Assembly: GCA_946221495.1 (NCBI GenBank)
Contig: CAMIFA010000032.1
Location: 1 to 36,773, forward strand
Source: an uncultured cyanobacterium
GTDB taxonomy: Bacteria; Cyanobacteriota; Cyanobacteriia; Cyanobacteriales; Chroococcidiopsidaceae
DNA length: 36,773 nucleotides
Direction of reading: 5' to 3'
This document shows positions 7,269 through 16,314 of the stretch, piece by piece; position 1 is the stretch's first letter, and each line of letters opens with the position of its first letter. The notes beneath the pieces were generated by a model. It did no database searches. It saw nothing but the letters and a program-made list of their open reading frames with translations, and had not been told where the DNA came from. The position numbers and the translations under genes are program-made.

Positions 7269-9220
7269 AAGCCTTGAATACTTGGCAGATAGCAGGGATT
7301 GGTTTGGGCGTGACTTGGAGTTTACTTCTAAGCGCAATTTTTAGCAAACTACCTACAGTGCAGAAACTAGAACTTGGGATTCAAGATAGTTTGACATGGC
7401 TGTACAAACCTGATGATTTGCCCAACGAAATCCTGATAGTTACAGTTGACTCGGAGATCGCTAAACCGGAACATAACTTCTATGCAGATTTAGTTAACCG
7501 CCTGATAACTCAAAAAGCTAAAGTTGTAGTTATAAATCTACCTCACTCTCTAAGGCGACCGCTTGATAGTAGTTTAGAAAATCTCCTTAAAGAACTAATC
7601 GAGAAATACCCAAACCAAATTGTATTAGTTAGCTATACAAAGAAAAGCTCTCAACAAATTCCTTCCGCATTACCAATTTATTATCATCTGCTACCGTTTG
7701 ACGACAAAAAAATTAAACCAAAGGTTGCTCCAGAACAAGTGCATGGATTTTTTGAGTATGAAACTGACCTTTTAGACTTAACCAGTCCTGCGCGTCGAGC
7801 GCACCTTGCAGGACGCTTTGCTTATGTAGAAGACTTGTACCAAACCTATAAACTAAAATCAGTTGCAGTTCTAGCTTTAGAGAAGTTTTCTTTACCTTTG
7901 AGGAACAAAGCAATCACTACTACTGTCCAAAACAAGCAAATACCTTTAGCTCAAACTACCATTGGAATTAACTTCTACGGTTCTGGTGGGAGGTTTCCTC
8001 GTCTCGGTATTTCATCTATATGTATTCCAACTTCCATTCAGCTCAATCAATGTAGTATTCCTCTTGCTAACTTTGAAGCTCAGAAGATCCAAAATAAATT
8101 AGTGTTAATTGATCTACCTAAAGAATATCTAGCCTCGACTGGTATGATTTCTCCTTTTGGTGATCGCCTCTCAGTTGCAGAGGTACAATCTAATTTAATC
8201 GGTAATTTGATGACTGGTTCATTTCTTAAAACTTCACCTAGTTGGTTCAATTCTATAATCACCACTCTAGGCGCAATCTTTTTTAGTTTATTAGTGTCAT
8301 TTCAAGTAGTTAAAAATAAATCTCAATACATTTACTCCAAACTTTTGCTTTCTCTAGGAGTTATTGGAATCTACATTGGATTTGGTTTGTTATCTTTTAA
8401 GCAAGGGTTGACCGTACCGCTAGCAACACCAGTTCTAACTTGGCTCTTAACTGGAGCATCTGTAGCTATCTGTTTACTACTTTGGCAGAAACAACAGCAG
8501 CTAAGAAAGCAACATCAAGCACTAGCCGAACGACAAGCAGTTCTCTTACAAGCGCGGAAGTTACTTCATCGGGTAGCAACAGACATTCATGACGGTCCTT
8601 TGCAAGAACTTAAGCTAGTCATGGATGGTATTGAACTTTTAGCCATCAAACACCCAACGTTAAATCCTGACCCCTTATTGAATCGCTTAGAAACTGTTGG
8701 GCGCGATCTTCGCAACCAGCTGAGTAATACTCGCACAATGGCTGAGAAACTAAAGATTACACCAGAACTACAAGCAGGTCTAGACAAAGGAATACAACAA
8801 AGCTTACAACAACTTGTCAGTACAGGAGAACTAACTCTAAAAGTTGAGAGTCGCTTGCAGCCGCTTCTAGAACCAGAAGATAGTAATTGGCTAGATACCC
8901 GCGAAGATATTTTTCGCTTCTTTAAAGAAGCGATCGCCAACGTCATTCGTCATGCCCAACCTCCAAATGGCACTGCAACAACAGTTACAGTCAGCTTATT
9001 TCAGGTAGGAACTCAATGTACGTTGAGTATTGAAAACGATGCAATAGAGTCTTTTTTTTCCGAAAGCAGCAAGCGATCGCACCCTAGCGGTGGTTACGGT
9101 ACTAAACTGATGAATACTATTGCTGCGGAACTACCGAACGGATACTGGGAACGAGTACCTTTAGCAAACGGTGGGATGCAAGTAACACTTACCTGGAGCT
9201 TGAAGGCTGCTGAGGATTAA
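7253..9220 (+). CDS. CHASE2-domain sensor histidine kinase (NarL/DegS type)
   Basis: The protein is about 655 aa from the ATG at 7253. An earlier ATG at 7157 lies within the upstream gene and would add unrelated sequence. An N-terminal membrane segment (about 13-30) is followed by a large extracytoplasmic CHASE2 domain (about 35-320, with EILIVTVDSE near its start). Three membrane segments follow (about 331-352, 364-382, 389-410), the typical CHASE2 topology. A short coiled coil (QKQQQLRKQHQALAERQ) leads to the HisKA_3 phosphoacceptor box in TDIHDGPLQELKL (His near 446). The ATPase domain has an N-box (KEAIANVIRHA, near 557-567) and a G-box (GGYGTKLMNTI, near 613). The H-box type pairs with LuxR-type response regulators, and one lies immediately downstream in convergent orientation. 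The ligand is unknown. Confidence 0.93.
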   Translation: MAKILKALNTWQIAGIGLGVTWSLLLSAIFSKLPTVQKLELGIQDSLTWLYKPDDLPNEILIVTVDSEIAKPEHNFYADLVNRLITQKAKVVVINLPHSLRRPLDSSLENLLKELIEKYPNQIVLVSYTKKSSQQIPSALPIYYHLLPFDDKKIKPKVAPEQVHGFFEYETDLLDLTSPARRAHLAGRFAYVEDLYQTYKLKSVAVLALEKFSLPLRNKAITTTVQNKQIPLAQTTIGINFYGSGGRFPRLGISSICIPTSIQLNQCSIPLANFEAQKIQNKLVLIDLPKEYLASTGMISPFGDRLSVAEVQSNLIGNLMTGSFLKTSPSWFNSIITTLGAIFFSLLVSFQVVKNKSQYIYSKLLLSLGVIGIYIGFGLLSFKQGLTVPLATPVLTWLLTGASVAICLLLWQKQQQLRKQHQALAERQAVLLQARKLLHRVATDIHDGPLQELKLVMDGIELLAIKHPTLNPDPLLNRLETVGRDLRNQLSNTRTMAEKLKITPELQAGLDKGIQQSLQQLVSTGELTLKVESRLQPLLEPEDSNWLDTREDIFRFFKEAIANVIRHAQPPNGTATTVTVSLFQVGTQCTLSIENDAIESFFSESSKRSHPSGGYGTKLMNTIAAELPNGYWERVPLANGGMQVTLTWSLKAAED

Positions 9221-9241
9221 ATTCACAATAAAAGCCTTTGT

Positions 9242-9904
9242 TCAATGTGCAATTAGCTTACGTCCGATAGCTGCCATACAAACAGCAATACGGGGGTTAA
9301 CATTCTGACCACCAAGATGCTCGATATCCAGCTTTGCCTTGAGGCGCTGCACGTAGTTCTGAGCCGTTTTGAGTGAGACGTGCATCCGTTGGGCGATCGC
9401 TTGATCTGTTAGCGCATAATTGCATAACAAGTCCAAAATCTCTAAATCCTGCTGAGTCAACTGCATTTCCTTCGTCAGTTCCCGATGAACTTTGAGTTGC
9501 CCATCTAAGGCACTGCGAACTCCCTCTAAAAAAGCATTCCGTCTTTCCATTTTATTAACAACTACAAAACCACCCTGATGTTTACCAATCTGCGATATTA
9601 GTTGCCTTAAAAAATTCGGTTCGCTGGTGTAAACAAGAATATTTACTGTCGGGTAATATGCAAAAATCTGTTTCAACAGTTCTAGACCAGGCTTTGCAGA
9701 CTGCTCACCCCAGACTGTACCGAACTGCAAGTCCACCACTACTAAATCCGGTATTCCTTGGTTGAGTTGTTCAACGCCTTTCTCAGGTGTATCCAAACTA
9801 ATGCAGGAACACTGAGGTTCAATCATCCGCAAAAATTCACAGTTATTTTGATTGACTTCGGGATGATCCTCAATGACAAGAAAAAGGGGCAGGTTGCAGT
9901 TCAT
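9242..9904 (-). CDS. LuxR/NarL-type response regulator
   Basis: This 220-aa transcription regulator has an N-terminal receiver domain (acidic pair E12/D13, phosphoacceptor D58 in VVVDLQ, T93 in VYTSEP, K118 in VVNKMERR) and a C-terminal LuxR-type helix-turn-helix (about 148-195: LTQQDLEILDLL, then TDQAIAQRMHVSLKTAQNYV). All receiver landmarks are present, so it should be phosphorylatable. It converges on the CHASE2 kinase gene with about 20 bases between stops, so pairing with that kinase is likely. It begins 70 bases after the end of the large RTX gene on the same strand and could be read through from it. The start ATG at 9904 lacks a clear Shine-Dalgarno sequence. Confidence 0.93.
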   Translation of the reverse strand: MNCNLPLFLVIEDHPEVNQNNCEFLRMIEPQCSCISLDTPEKGVEQLNQGIPDLVVVDLQFGTVWGEQSAKPGLELLKQIFAYYPTVNILVYTSEPNFLRQLISQIGKHQGGFVVVNKMERRNAFLEGVRSALDGQLKVHRELTKEMQLTQQDLEILDLLCNYALTDQAIAQRMHVSLKTAQNYVQRLKAKLDIEHLGGQNVNPRIAVCMAAIGRKLIAH

Positions 9905-9974
9905 AATTTTGTCAAGTTATTTTGCTTAACAGTCAACAGCTGATGAAAGGCTCAAAATGTTGTTTGTCCTTGCT

Positions 9975-12900
9975 TTAAGCAGTCACAAAAATGTCATTAT
10001 TGGTTAAAGCAAGACCAGTCGAAAGTTGGGCGAACTGTACAGGTGCGATCGCACCTGTACCATCAGCGTCAAATAACAGCGCACCATTAGCTTTGTTGTA
10101 AATAAAGCGATCGCTACTATCACCCGCTCTAATGCCAATTCTAAATTGAGCCGCCGTAATTGCAGCCCCAGCAGTTAGTTTGCCACCGAAACCAGCCGCA
10201 GAAACATTGATAGTATCATCAACTACTGAAAGGTCAGTAATGACATCTTTTTCTTTAGTTTTAGAATTGAATATAAAGATATCTTTACCAGTACCGCCAG
10301 TTAGTCTATCAGTGCCAGCACCACCAGTGAGACTATCGTTTTCGGCTCTACCAATAAGGGTGTCGTTACCGAGTTGGCCAAGTATGGTGTCGTTACCGAG
10401 GCGACCAAGTAGGGTATCATTTCCTATTGCACCGTATAATATGTTGTTGCCTTTATTTCCAATAATTTTATTAGCAAGGGAGTTACCTGTACCATTGATT
10501 GCACTGCTACCTGTGAGGTTTAGATTCTCTATACCGTCGTCAAATACAATCCCCTCCATTGAGAAACTGACGGATGACTTAACGGTATCAATGCCACCTG
10601 TAATACTGTCTTCGTCAACAAAATCACTTAGATGGTCAACAATATATAAATCGTTGCCATCCCCACCATACATATTGTCAGCACCCCTGCCACCATTTAG
10701 AGTATCATTACCTGAAGTGCTATAGGATGAGGGGCTAGAACCACCATAAATAGCGTCCCTACCATCCCTACCAAGCATCAGGTCATTGCCTTGTCCACCA
10801 TACAATGTGTCATCATCAAAGCCGCCATCAAGTGTATCTTGTCCAGCCTCACCTGAGAGAGTGTCTAGCCCAGCTTTACCACTAAGATTATTATTAGCAG
10901 CATTTCCTGTGATGGTATTGTCAAGGTTATTACCTGTACCATCAATGGCGCTGATGCCTGGTGATGTCGGGTTCTCGAGTAGTGTCAGATTCTCAATGTT
11001 AGCTTTTAAGGTAAAACTTACGTATGATTTAGCAATATCTATGCCAGCGTTCGTGGCTTCAACAATTTGGTCAGTAGGATTGTAAACAAAATAACTGTCA
11101 TTACCGAAACCGCCATCGACCAGAGTACTATCCTGACCGTTGAGGATATCGTTACCCTCACCGCCATAAAGGTTGTCGCCCTTGCCGCCATAAAGTCCGT
11201 CGTCTCCTGCTTCTCCTATTAGGGTGTCATATCCAGCTCCCCCAAAGAGGTCGTCGTCTCCTGCTCCTCCATTTAAGTAAAGGTTGCCACTGATAGTAGA
11301 ACCATTAAAGAGTAAATCGTTACCCTCACCACCATAAAGGCTGTCATTGCCTATTGCTTGCAGAATGTCATTTCCTATACCTCCAAAAAGTTCGTTGTTT
11401 CCTGCTCCCCCGTATAAGCTATCCTGTCCCTCTTGACCGTAAAGTTTATCATTACCATCATTGCCGAGAAGATCGTCATTTCCTTCACCACCATCAATGA
11501 GGTCATCAAGCACTGAGCCGTTGAGAGTATCATTACTGCTACTTCCTAGCACGATCGGATTAAACTTCTGCTCAAAATAAGCCTCATAAGAGTCAATCGA
11601 ATTAGCATAAATGTGCTTGGCACTTTGGATGTAGCCAGAGTCATCAATATCTACCACTTCAAAATCTGCACTACCTCGTATGCTTTTTATCATTTGAAAA
11701 CCCGAAGCAGTCTTTTCAATTCCTCGTGGCAAGCCTTCAAAGTTCTCTTCTGTAACTACTGTGCCATTAGATGACTTTAAGTATAGTTTTGTACTTTGAT
11801 CTTCGATAATGTATCCATCTTGACTATTCACTAAGCTAGTTGCGCCAAACAGATCAATTGCTTGAGTGATTTGATTAACAGATCCATCATTATTCAAATC
11901 TTGTTGGAAAACTTCCTCATAAGCAGTAATATCGGACTGAGCAACTGTCCGTTCTAGTTCTTTGACTGCGTAAGAACCTAAAGGGTTCTTAGAAAATAAC
12001 CAAATAGAACTAGTATCAGATTTTTCCCCTAATACATAGTAGTATTTGTAGGATTCATTGTATTTTTTTCCAGCTTGCGTCAGTTCTGCAAGGGCAACTT
12101 CGTTTACAATGCGCTCACTAGCAATCGGTTGCCATCCACTTGAAGGAAGAACATCAGGAATACCTCTTGTGTCCAGCGATAATCTTGTACTAAGAGAGTC
12201 GTTTAATTCTTTGATTTCATAATGAGGACCAAAATTCGCTGGTGCGACAATCGGGCTTGAATAATCAGGATAGTTTTCAAAGTCTGTTTGAAGATAGCGT
12301 ATAGGATCTTCTACTAAAACAATCTTTGTTTCACCAACATTTTCAGTAATCGTTGTTTTGCCAATAAAGCCGTCCTGGTTGAAGTCCTCATCAAATTGCC
12401 CTTCATAGATAGATACTTCATCAGCTGTATTTAGATACTCCGATAATCTTTTATAATCATCATCTAGATTATTATTAGAGTCTATTGCGACACCATTATC
12501 ATCAAATCTCCAGATAAACCATCGCGTCTCTGATTCTGGATCTCTCCACATCACGTCAATAGCTGCGAGATCACCAAAACTGTTAAGAGTCATATCAGCA
12601 GCGATCGCTTTCCATCCCGCTCCCACTGGATGATTGAAATCATTAGAACCAAATGAAGGACCTAGCCTTCCAAATTTATTCTTAATGAAAATTTCGTCTT
12701 TTACTCCATATTGGTTAGTAAATGGATTATTGCTGACTACATAAGATCCTGGATAAGGATTATTATTGTCAATTACTAGTGAAAGTGTTGTGTATTCAAC
12801 TGTATCAATATCCGAATCTATAATTGCCTTAGTTCCAGTCGTACCATCCCTATTAATATCCTGAGCAGTAACTTGCTCAAAATACCCTATTTCAAACAAG

Positions 12901-14960
12901 TCTAACGTCTCATTTTCTCTAGGAACTCTCTCATTGGCATCGTTAATATTCCAAAGCTTATACTGACTGTCATTGAAGAAAATTACTGCCTCATAGTTAG
13001 GATCGATGTAATTATATTGACGACCAATTACTGCCACTGGTTCTCCTGGCAGACTTTGAGTAGGATTGGTGGGATCGGTTATATAGACTCCAAGACGAGC
13101 TTGAGAGTAACCAGCCGACCATCTAATACCTTCTTCGGTTTCGACTTTCCACAACCCTGTTCTATCGTAAGCAGAGCCTTGTTTGGGTATAAAAACAAGT
13201 TCTCCAGGATCTATTACACCATTGTGAACGATATCTTGATCGAACCGCTTTTCATAACCAAATGCTTGATTCCGCGTAAGCTGGGTTCCAAAAACTTCTT
13301 GAGCATACTTTTGTCCATTAATATCAACTTCTTTAGCTTGCCAATAGTAGTATTTACTGGCTAGAAAGTCTTGAAAAATGATTTCATAGTTACCAGATTC
13401 GTCTATTTCTGCTGCTATAGGAGTATACTGATCGAGCTGACTTGTAGGTTTATAAAAAGCATCTAATCCTATAGTTTGATTAAGTTTATCTATCAAGATT
13501 AAATCTTTATTAACCAAATCATTTTGAAGGTAAGGATTAATAGAGTCAGTAGCCTCAGGTGGATTTAGTTGAGTTATGTTATAGAGGACAAAGGCATTAT
13601 CTTTGTATCGGGCAAGTAATATATCACCTTGTTTTTCTACAATCTGCTTTAATATTGGGTTAGGAGCATCAATTTGCTCAAGTGACTTAGTAATTATATT
13701 GGAATCAGAAAGCTCGCCAATAGGGAGAGTAGTTGAAAATCTTACAGTAGGTGCTAGGGAAGCTGGTAAATCCTTCTCAAATTTTCCTTGAGCAAAAGGT
13801 AGTGGTAGATTAAAAATAGGAAATTTACCAGTATATAGTGGACCGATTGACTTTGCTCCCAAACCATCAACATTGACGCTTGCGTAACCTATTCTTGGCT
13901 GTAAAAAGATATCTGAAGATAAACCAGCATTACCTCTCAATCGAGGTGCATCAAATCCAAGCTGAACTTCAATATTAGCCTTACCATCCTGGTTGTTATC
14001 TAGTCTTGCGAGGATGTTGGGAATAGTAATACTAGAGGAATTTAGATTAATTTTCTCGAATGTTTCATCTTCAAATTTAAGCAAAGCAACTGGATTGCCG
14101 AAGTTTATTGCCGCTCCGATATCTAGGTTAATTCCCCCGTTTATACTAGCTTCTAAAAGTTCCCAATTAACCTTAACTCCTCCAAAATCTTTTTCACCGG
14201 ACAATAGCTTAACGATAGGAAAGCTGTTACCAATCAACTTTATCAAGTTGGATTGAATAGTGAATAGTGGTATTGAACCACCTAACTCTATGCCTGTTGA
14301 AGATACTCTTGGTTTGAGAATCTGTTGTAAATCATCAAATGTTGGAAAATCAAATTTAGTTTTAAAAGCTCCATCATATATAGACTTTTCTCTTTCAGGA
14401 CTATCTGAAGGTAGCTCTGAATCACTGGAAAAGTTAAGAATTTCGTACGTATATTTAAACGGTTGTTTAGGAACAAGATTATACTTTTTGTTACCTAAAT
14501 TAAAATCTAATTGTCCTTCCGCTTCAACTTCAAAACCTGCATATAGTTTAAGAGATGGTGCATTAATATTAATGCTAGGTAATTGTGCTTTCAATGTTGA
14601 ATTGATAACTAAGTCGTTCCCACTTAGCTGTAAACTCAACCCACCTGCCTTTTCCCACGGAAGTTTGAGGTTGATAGAACCTAGATCAAAACTGGCATCG
14701 AACTGTAATCCAGCCTTTTTGAAACCCGCCTGACCCTCTAGACCAATATCGTAGCCACTTATCTTATTTACAAAGTCAAGAGCAGCACCTGTAGGACCTA
14801 AAAACGCTGTATTCTTAACTGTAAAAGGATTCAATCCAATCTTAGCAAAATCGGTAGCTGTTAGTCCAATAAATTTGTTGTACTTAATTTCGGGTAAACC
14901 GAAAAGATTGTTGAGTTTAATTTCTTTGCTTGAATCTTGAAATGATAGTTGGAATGCCAT
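9975..14960 (-). CDS. Large RTX-type calcium-binding repeat protein, 1661 aa
   Basis: This is a probable type I-secreted surface or extracellular protein. There is no N-terminal signal peptide, as expected for type I export. Residues 1 to about 430 are a beta-rich, unrecognised region (SFQDSSKEIKLNNLFG..., with repeated 'GGINLDIGAAINFG'-like strands). Residues about 430-1140 carry several modules that end in YE-x-x-F-x-QD-x-N-x-DG or variants (KRFDQDIVHNG, EQVTAQDINRDG, GQFDEDFNQDG, EEVFQQDLNNDG), which look like EF-hand/dockerin-type calcium loops. Residues about 1140-1340 and 1340-1555 are two blocks of GGxGNDxLxG nonapeptides, the calcium-binding RTX beta-roll. The last 105 residues (GKDIFIFNSKTKEKDVITDL...LALTNNDIFVTA) match the usual C-terminal M10/T1SS tail. 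No ABC exporter genes lie in the window. Function (adhesin, S-layer or enzyme) cannot be told. Confidence 0.88.
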   Translation of the reverse strand: MAFQLSFQDSSKEIKLNNLFGLPEIKYNKFIGLTATDFAKIGLNPFTVKNTAFLGPTGAALDFVNKISGYDIGLEGQAGFKKAGLQFDASFDLGSINLKLPWEKAGGLSLQLSGNDLVINSTLKAQLPSININAPSLKLYAGFEVEAEGQLDFNLGNKKYNLVPKQPFKYTYEILNFSSDSELPSDSPEREKSIYDGAFKTKFDFPTFDDLQQILKPRVSSTGIELGGSIPLFTIQSNLIKLIGNSFPIVKLLSGEKDFGGVKVNWELLEASINGGINLDIGAAINFGNPVALLKFEDETFEKINLNSSSITIPNILARLDNNQDGKANIEVQLGFDAPRLRGNAGLSSDIFLQPRIGYASVNVDGLGAKSIGPLYTGKFPIFNLPLPFAQGKFEKDLPASLAPTVRFSTTLPIGELSDSNIITKSLEQIDAPNPILKQIVEKQGDILLARYKDNAFVLYNITQLNPPEATDSINPYLQNDLVNKDLILIDKLNQTIGLDAFYKPTSQLDQYTPIAAEIDESGNYEIIFQDFLASKYYYWQAKEVDINGQKYAQEVFGTQLTRNQAFGYEKRFDQDIVHNGVIDPGELVFIPKQGSAYDRTGLWKVETEEGIRWSAGYSQARLGVYITDPTNPTQSLPGEPVAVIGRQYNYIDPNYEAVIFFNDSQYKLWNINDANERVPRENETLDLFEIGYFEQVTAQDINRDGTTGTKAIIDSDIDTVEYTTLSLVIDNNNPYPGSYVVSNNPFTNQYGVKDEIFIKNKFGRLGPSFGSNDFNHPVGAGWKAIAADMTLNSFGDLAAIDVMWRDPESETRWFIWRFDDNGVAIDSNNNLDDDYKRLSEYLNTADEVSIYEGQFDEDFNQDGFIGKTTITENVGETKIVLVEDPIRYLQTDFENYPDYSSPIVAPANFGPHYEIKELNDSLSTRLSLDTRGIPDVLPSSGWQPIASERIVNEVALAELTQAGKKYNESYKYYYVLGEKSDTSSIWLFSKNPLGSYAVKELERTVAQSDITAYEEVFQQDLNNDGSVNQITQAIDLFGATSLVNSQDGYIIEDQSTKLYLKSSNGTVVTEENFEGLPRGIEKTASGFQMIKSIRGSADFEVVDIDDSGYIQSAKHIYANSIDSYEAYFEQKFNPIVLGSSSNDTLNGSVLDDLIDGGEGNDDLLGNDGNDKLYGQEGQDSLYGGAGNNELFGGIGNDILQAIGNDSLYGGEGNDLLFNGSTISGNLYLNGGAGDDDLFGGAGYDTLIGEAGDDGLYGGKGDNLYGGEGNDILNGQDSTLVDGGFGNDSYFVYNPTDQIVEATNAGIDIAKSYVSFTLKANIENLTLLENPTSPGISAIDGTGNNLDNTITGNAANNNLSGKAGLDTLSGEAGQDTLDGGFDDDTLYGGQGNDLMLGRDGRDAIYGGSSPSSYSTSGNDTLNGGRGADNMYGGDGNDLYIVDHLSDFVDEDSITGGIDTVKSSVSFSMEGIVFDDGIENLNLTGSSAINGTGNSLANKIIGNKGNNILYGAIGNDTLLGRLGNDTILGQLGNDTLIGRAENDSLTGGAGTDRLTGGTGKDIFIFNSKTKEKDVITDLSVVDDTINVSAAGFGGKLTAGAAITAAQFRIGIRAGDSSDRFIYNKANGALLFDADGTGAIAPVQFAQLSTGLALTNNDIFVTA

Positions 14961-15228
14961 GCTAAACCTATTTTTATTAATCGTAATGTTAGGACTAAGC
15001 TGCTAAAATATGTTTTAGCTCTTAAAAGCTGTTTGTGAAATAGTTATTACAGAAATTAGGAAGGTTTGCATAGACCCTACTCAATGTAATTAGAAACCCC
15101 TGTTACAGACGTAATCGTGAATTTTATAGTATTGTTTGCGCTAGCCTTTTTGATAATCACCATATAAGTTAATTCCTAATAATTGACTAAAGATAAAATA
15201 TTACAGTTGTTCTCTGGCATCTAGAGAA

Positions 15229-15543
15229 TTAGTTACGACATTCAGTACCGACTGATGATAAGTAAATAGTGCTGGTAGCACTGGCAAAAGCACTGTTCAC
15301 TTCGTTAATTTCGGAGTCGGAAAGAATTTCAATTATTGACAATTTATCAAAGTTATCTAAACTCCACTGTTGACGCAAGCCTTCTAAAATTTCAGTGTCA
15401 ACGAGATTGCTAAAAGTAAGAGTAATATTGGTGCTGAAAGCTTCATTCTTGGCAAATGTAGTCAGAAAACTTTGTGCTTCCAGCGTTACCTCATCAAGCA
15501 ACTCAGCGCTCCAGCTATCCTTTAAATGCAAGTTAGAATTCAT
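15229..15543 (-). CDS. 104-aa protein, possible precursor-peptide-like C-terminus
   Basis: Family not recognised. The ATG at 15543 has a strong ribosome site (AGGAG, about 7 bases upstream), which supports a real gene. The protein is acidic and helical with no signal peptide. Its C-terminal third reads IIEILSDSEINEVNSAFASA followed by a Ser/Thr-rich tail with one Cys (TSTIYLSSVGTECRN). The 'LSD-x-E-(I/L)-x-x-V' pattern before a small-residue junction is common in leader peptides of ribosomal peptide natural products and bacteriocins in cyanobacteria, but the double-Gly is absent here (VNSA) and no modifying enzyme is near. It lies 268 bases upstream of the RTX gene on the same strand and may instead be an accessory of that protein. 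Confidence 0.6.
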   Translation of the reverse strand: MNSNLHLKDSWSAELLDEVTLEAQSFLTTFAKNEAFSTNITLTFSNLVDTEILEGLRQQWSLDNFDKLSIIEILSDSEINEVNSAFASATSTIYLSSVGTECRN

Positions 15544-15855
15544 AGCAAATCTCCTATTTCCGCCTTGATAGGCGAACTAGTAATTAATAATGAGTTTTTA
15601 ATACAGGCTGGCGCAGCAAGAAATTGGCTCCCTTGATTCAGAATACGAACAGGATGCTGCTAGCGCATTTGCCTTTTATGCCAAGTTGATTTCTTAACTT
15701 GGACAAATTGATTGCCTAATTAAGCGATCGCCTTTACCGAAAACTACAGCCTAAGAATACTCCCAACTAAGAAAGTCATACCTACCACTCAAAATTCTTA
15801 TTCTCAGAAGTATATCTTTGGGTATAGATATTGACAAGTAGTAAAAGGTCTGATT

Positions 15856-15875
15856 AAGGTCGGACAAAAGTCAGA
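15856..15875 (+). promoter_or_regulatory. Direct repeat motif AAGGTCGGACAAAAGTCAGA, copy 1
   Basis: The motif AAGGTCGGA(C/A)AAAAGTC(A/G)GA occurs here and again at about 16199-16218, both on the plus strand upstream of the STAND gene. A partial version (AAAGGTCTGA) lies just before this copy. Two near-identical 20-mers in one control region suggest a protein-binding site. The binding factor is unknown. Confidence 0.4.
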
Positions 15876-16198
15876 AAAAAGTATGTATTCTGCTGAAATG
15901 CCTACTGGGTAACGTTTAATAAACATCTGTAGTTATCCTATAAAGCTGTGGCTCAGGTTATTAAGCTCAGAATCTATCAGCCTACAGGCAACAATAGAAA
16001 CACTACGTATACTTAGTAACAAAATATAAAAACTGATACTTATAGTTACAGCGTTACCAGTTGAAGGGCAAGGCTAATAACGGTTGAGGAAGTGTTAACA
16101 GTTATTGAGTAAGCTGTAGAACGAAATTGCTTAACTGAATTAATTCAAAAGCTTGTCTTCTAGTAAGCCTGGGAAGGGCTGTACTAGCCATTCGGAGC

Positions 16199-16218
16199 AA
16201 GGTCGGAAAAAAGTCGGA
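16199..16218 (+). promoter_or_regulatory. Direct repeat motif AAGGTCGGAAAAAAGTCGGA, copy 2
   Basis: It differs from copy 1 at only two of 20 bases. It lies about 100 bases before the ATG at 16315. Spacing between the two copies is about 343 bases. It could be an operator or part of a dispersed repeat. Confidence 0.4.
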
Positions 16219-16314
16219 TATGAGTAGTTAAATTTTTGAGATACTGGTGTCTAGCAGTGCGGAAATACTGCTTGGGATTGTGTAGAAATAGCTAGGCTCA
16301 GGAATTTATAAAAA

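Larger units (their letters stand above)
15544..16314. other. Long intergenic region before the STAND gene
   Basis: No intact gene is visible in 770 bases. Near the left end a plus-strand frame from about 15602 to a TAA at 15695-15697 reads LAQQEIGSLDSEYEQDAASA and then AFAFYAKLIS. It looks like the tail of a lost protein, but it has no start. The rest is AT-rich and holds the two copies of a 20-base motif listed separately, which makes it a plausible control region for the gene starting at 16315. I see no strong promoter match that I would defend. Confidence 0.5.

Noticed and set aside
8587..8946. Minus-strand frame of 119 codons
   Set aside because: Antisense to the conserved kinase core; no ribosome site and no protein-like pattern.
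10180..11085. Two long plus-strand frames with Pro/Ser-rich translation
   Set aside because: They are antisense to the RTX nonapeptide region; the periodic DNA keeps the opposite frame open. Composition is a mirror of the GGxGND repeats.
10300..11520. Regularly spaced short repeats that might suggest a CRISPR array
   Set aside because: The repeats are in coding phase, degenerate at wobble positions, and encode RTX nonapeptides. There are no unique spacers and no cas genes.
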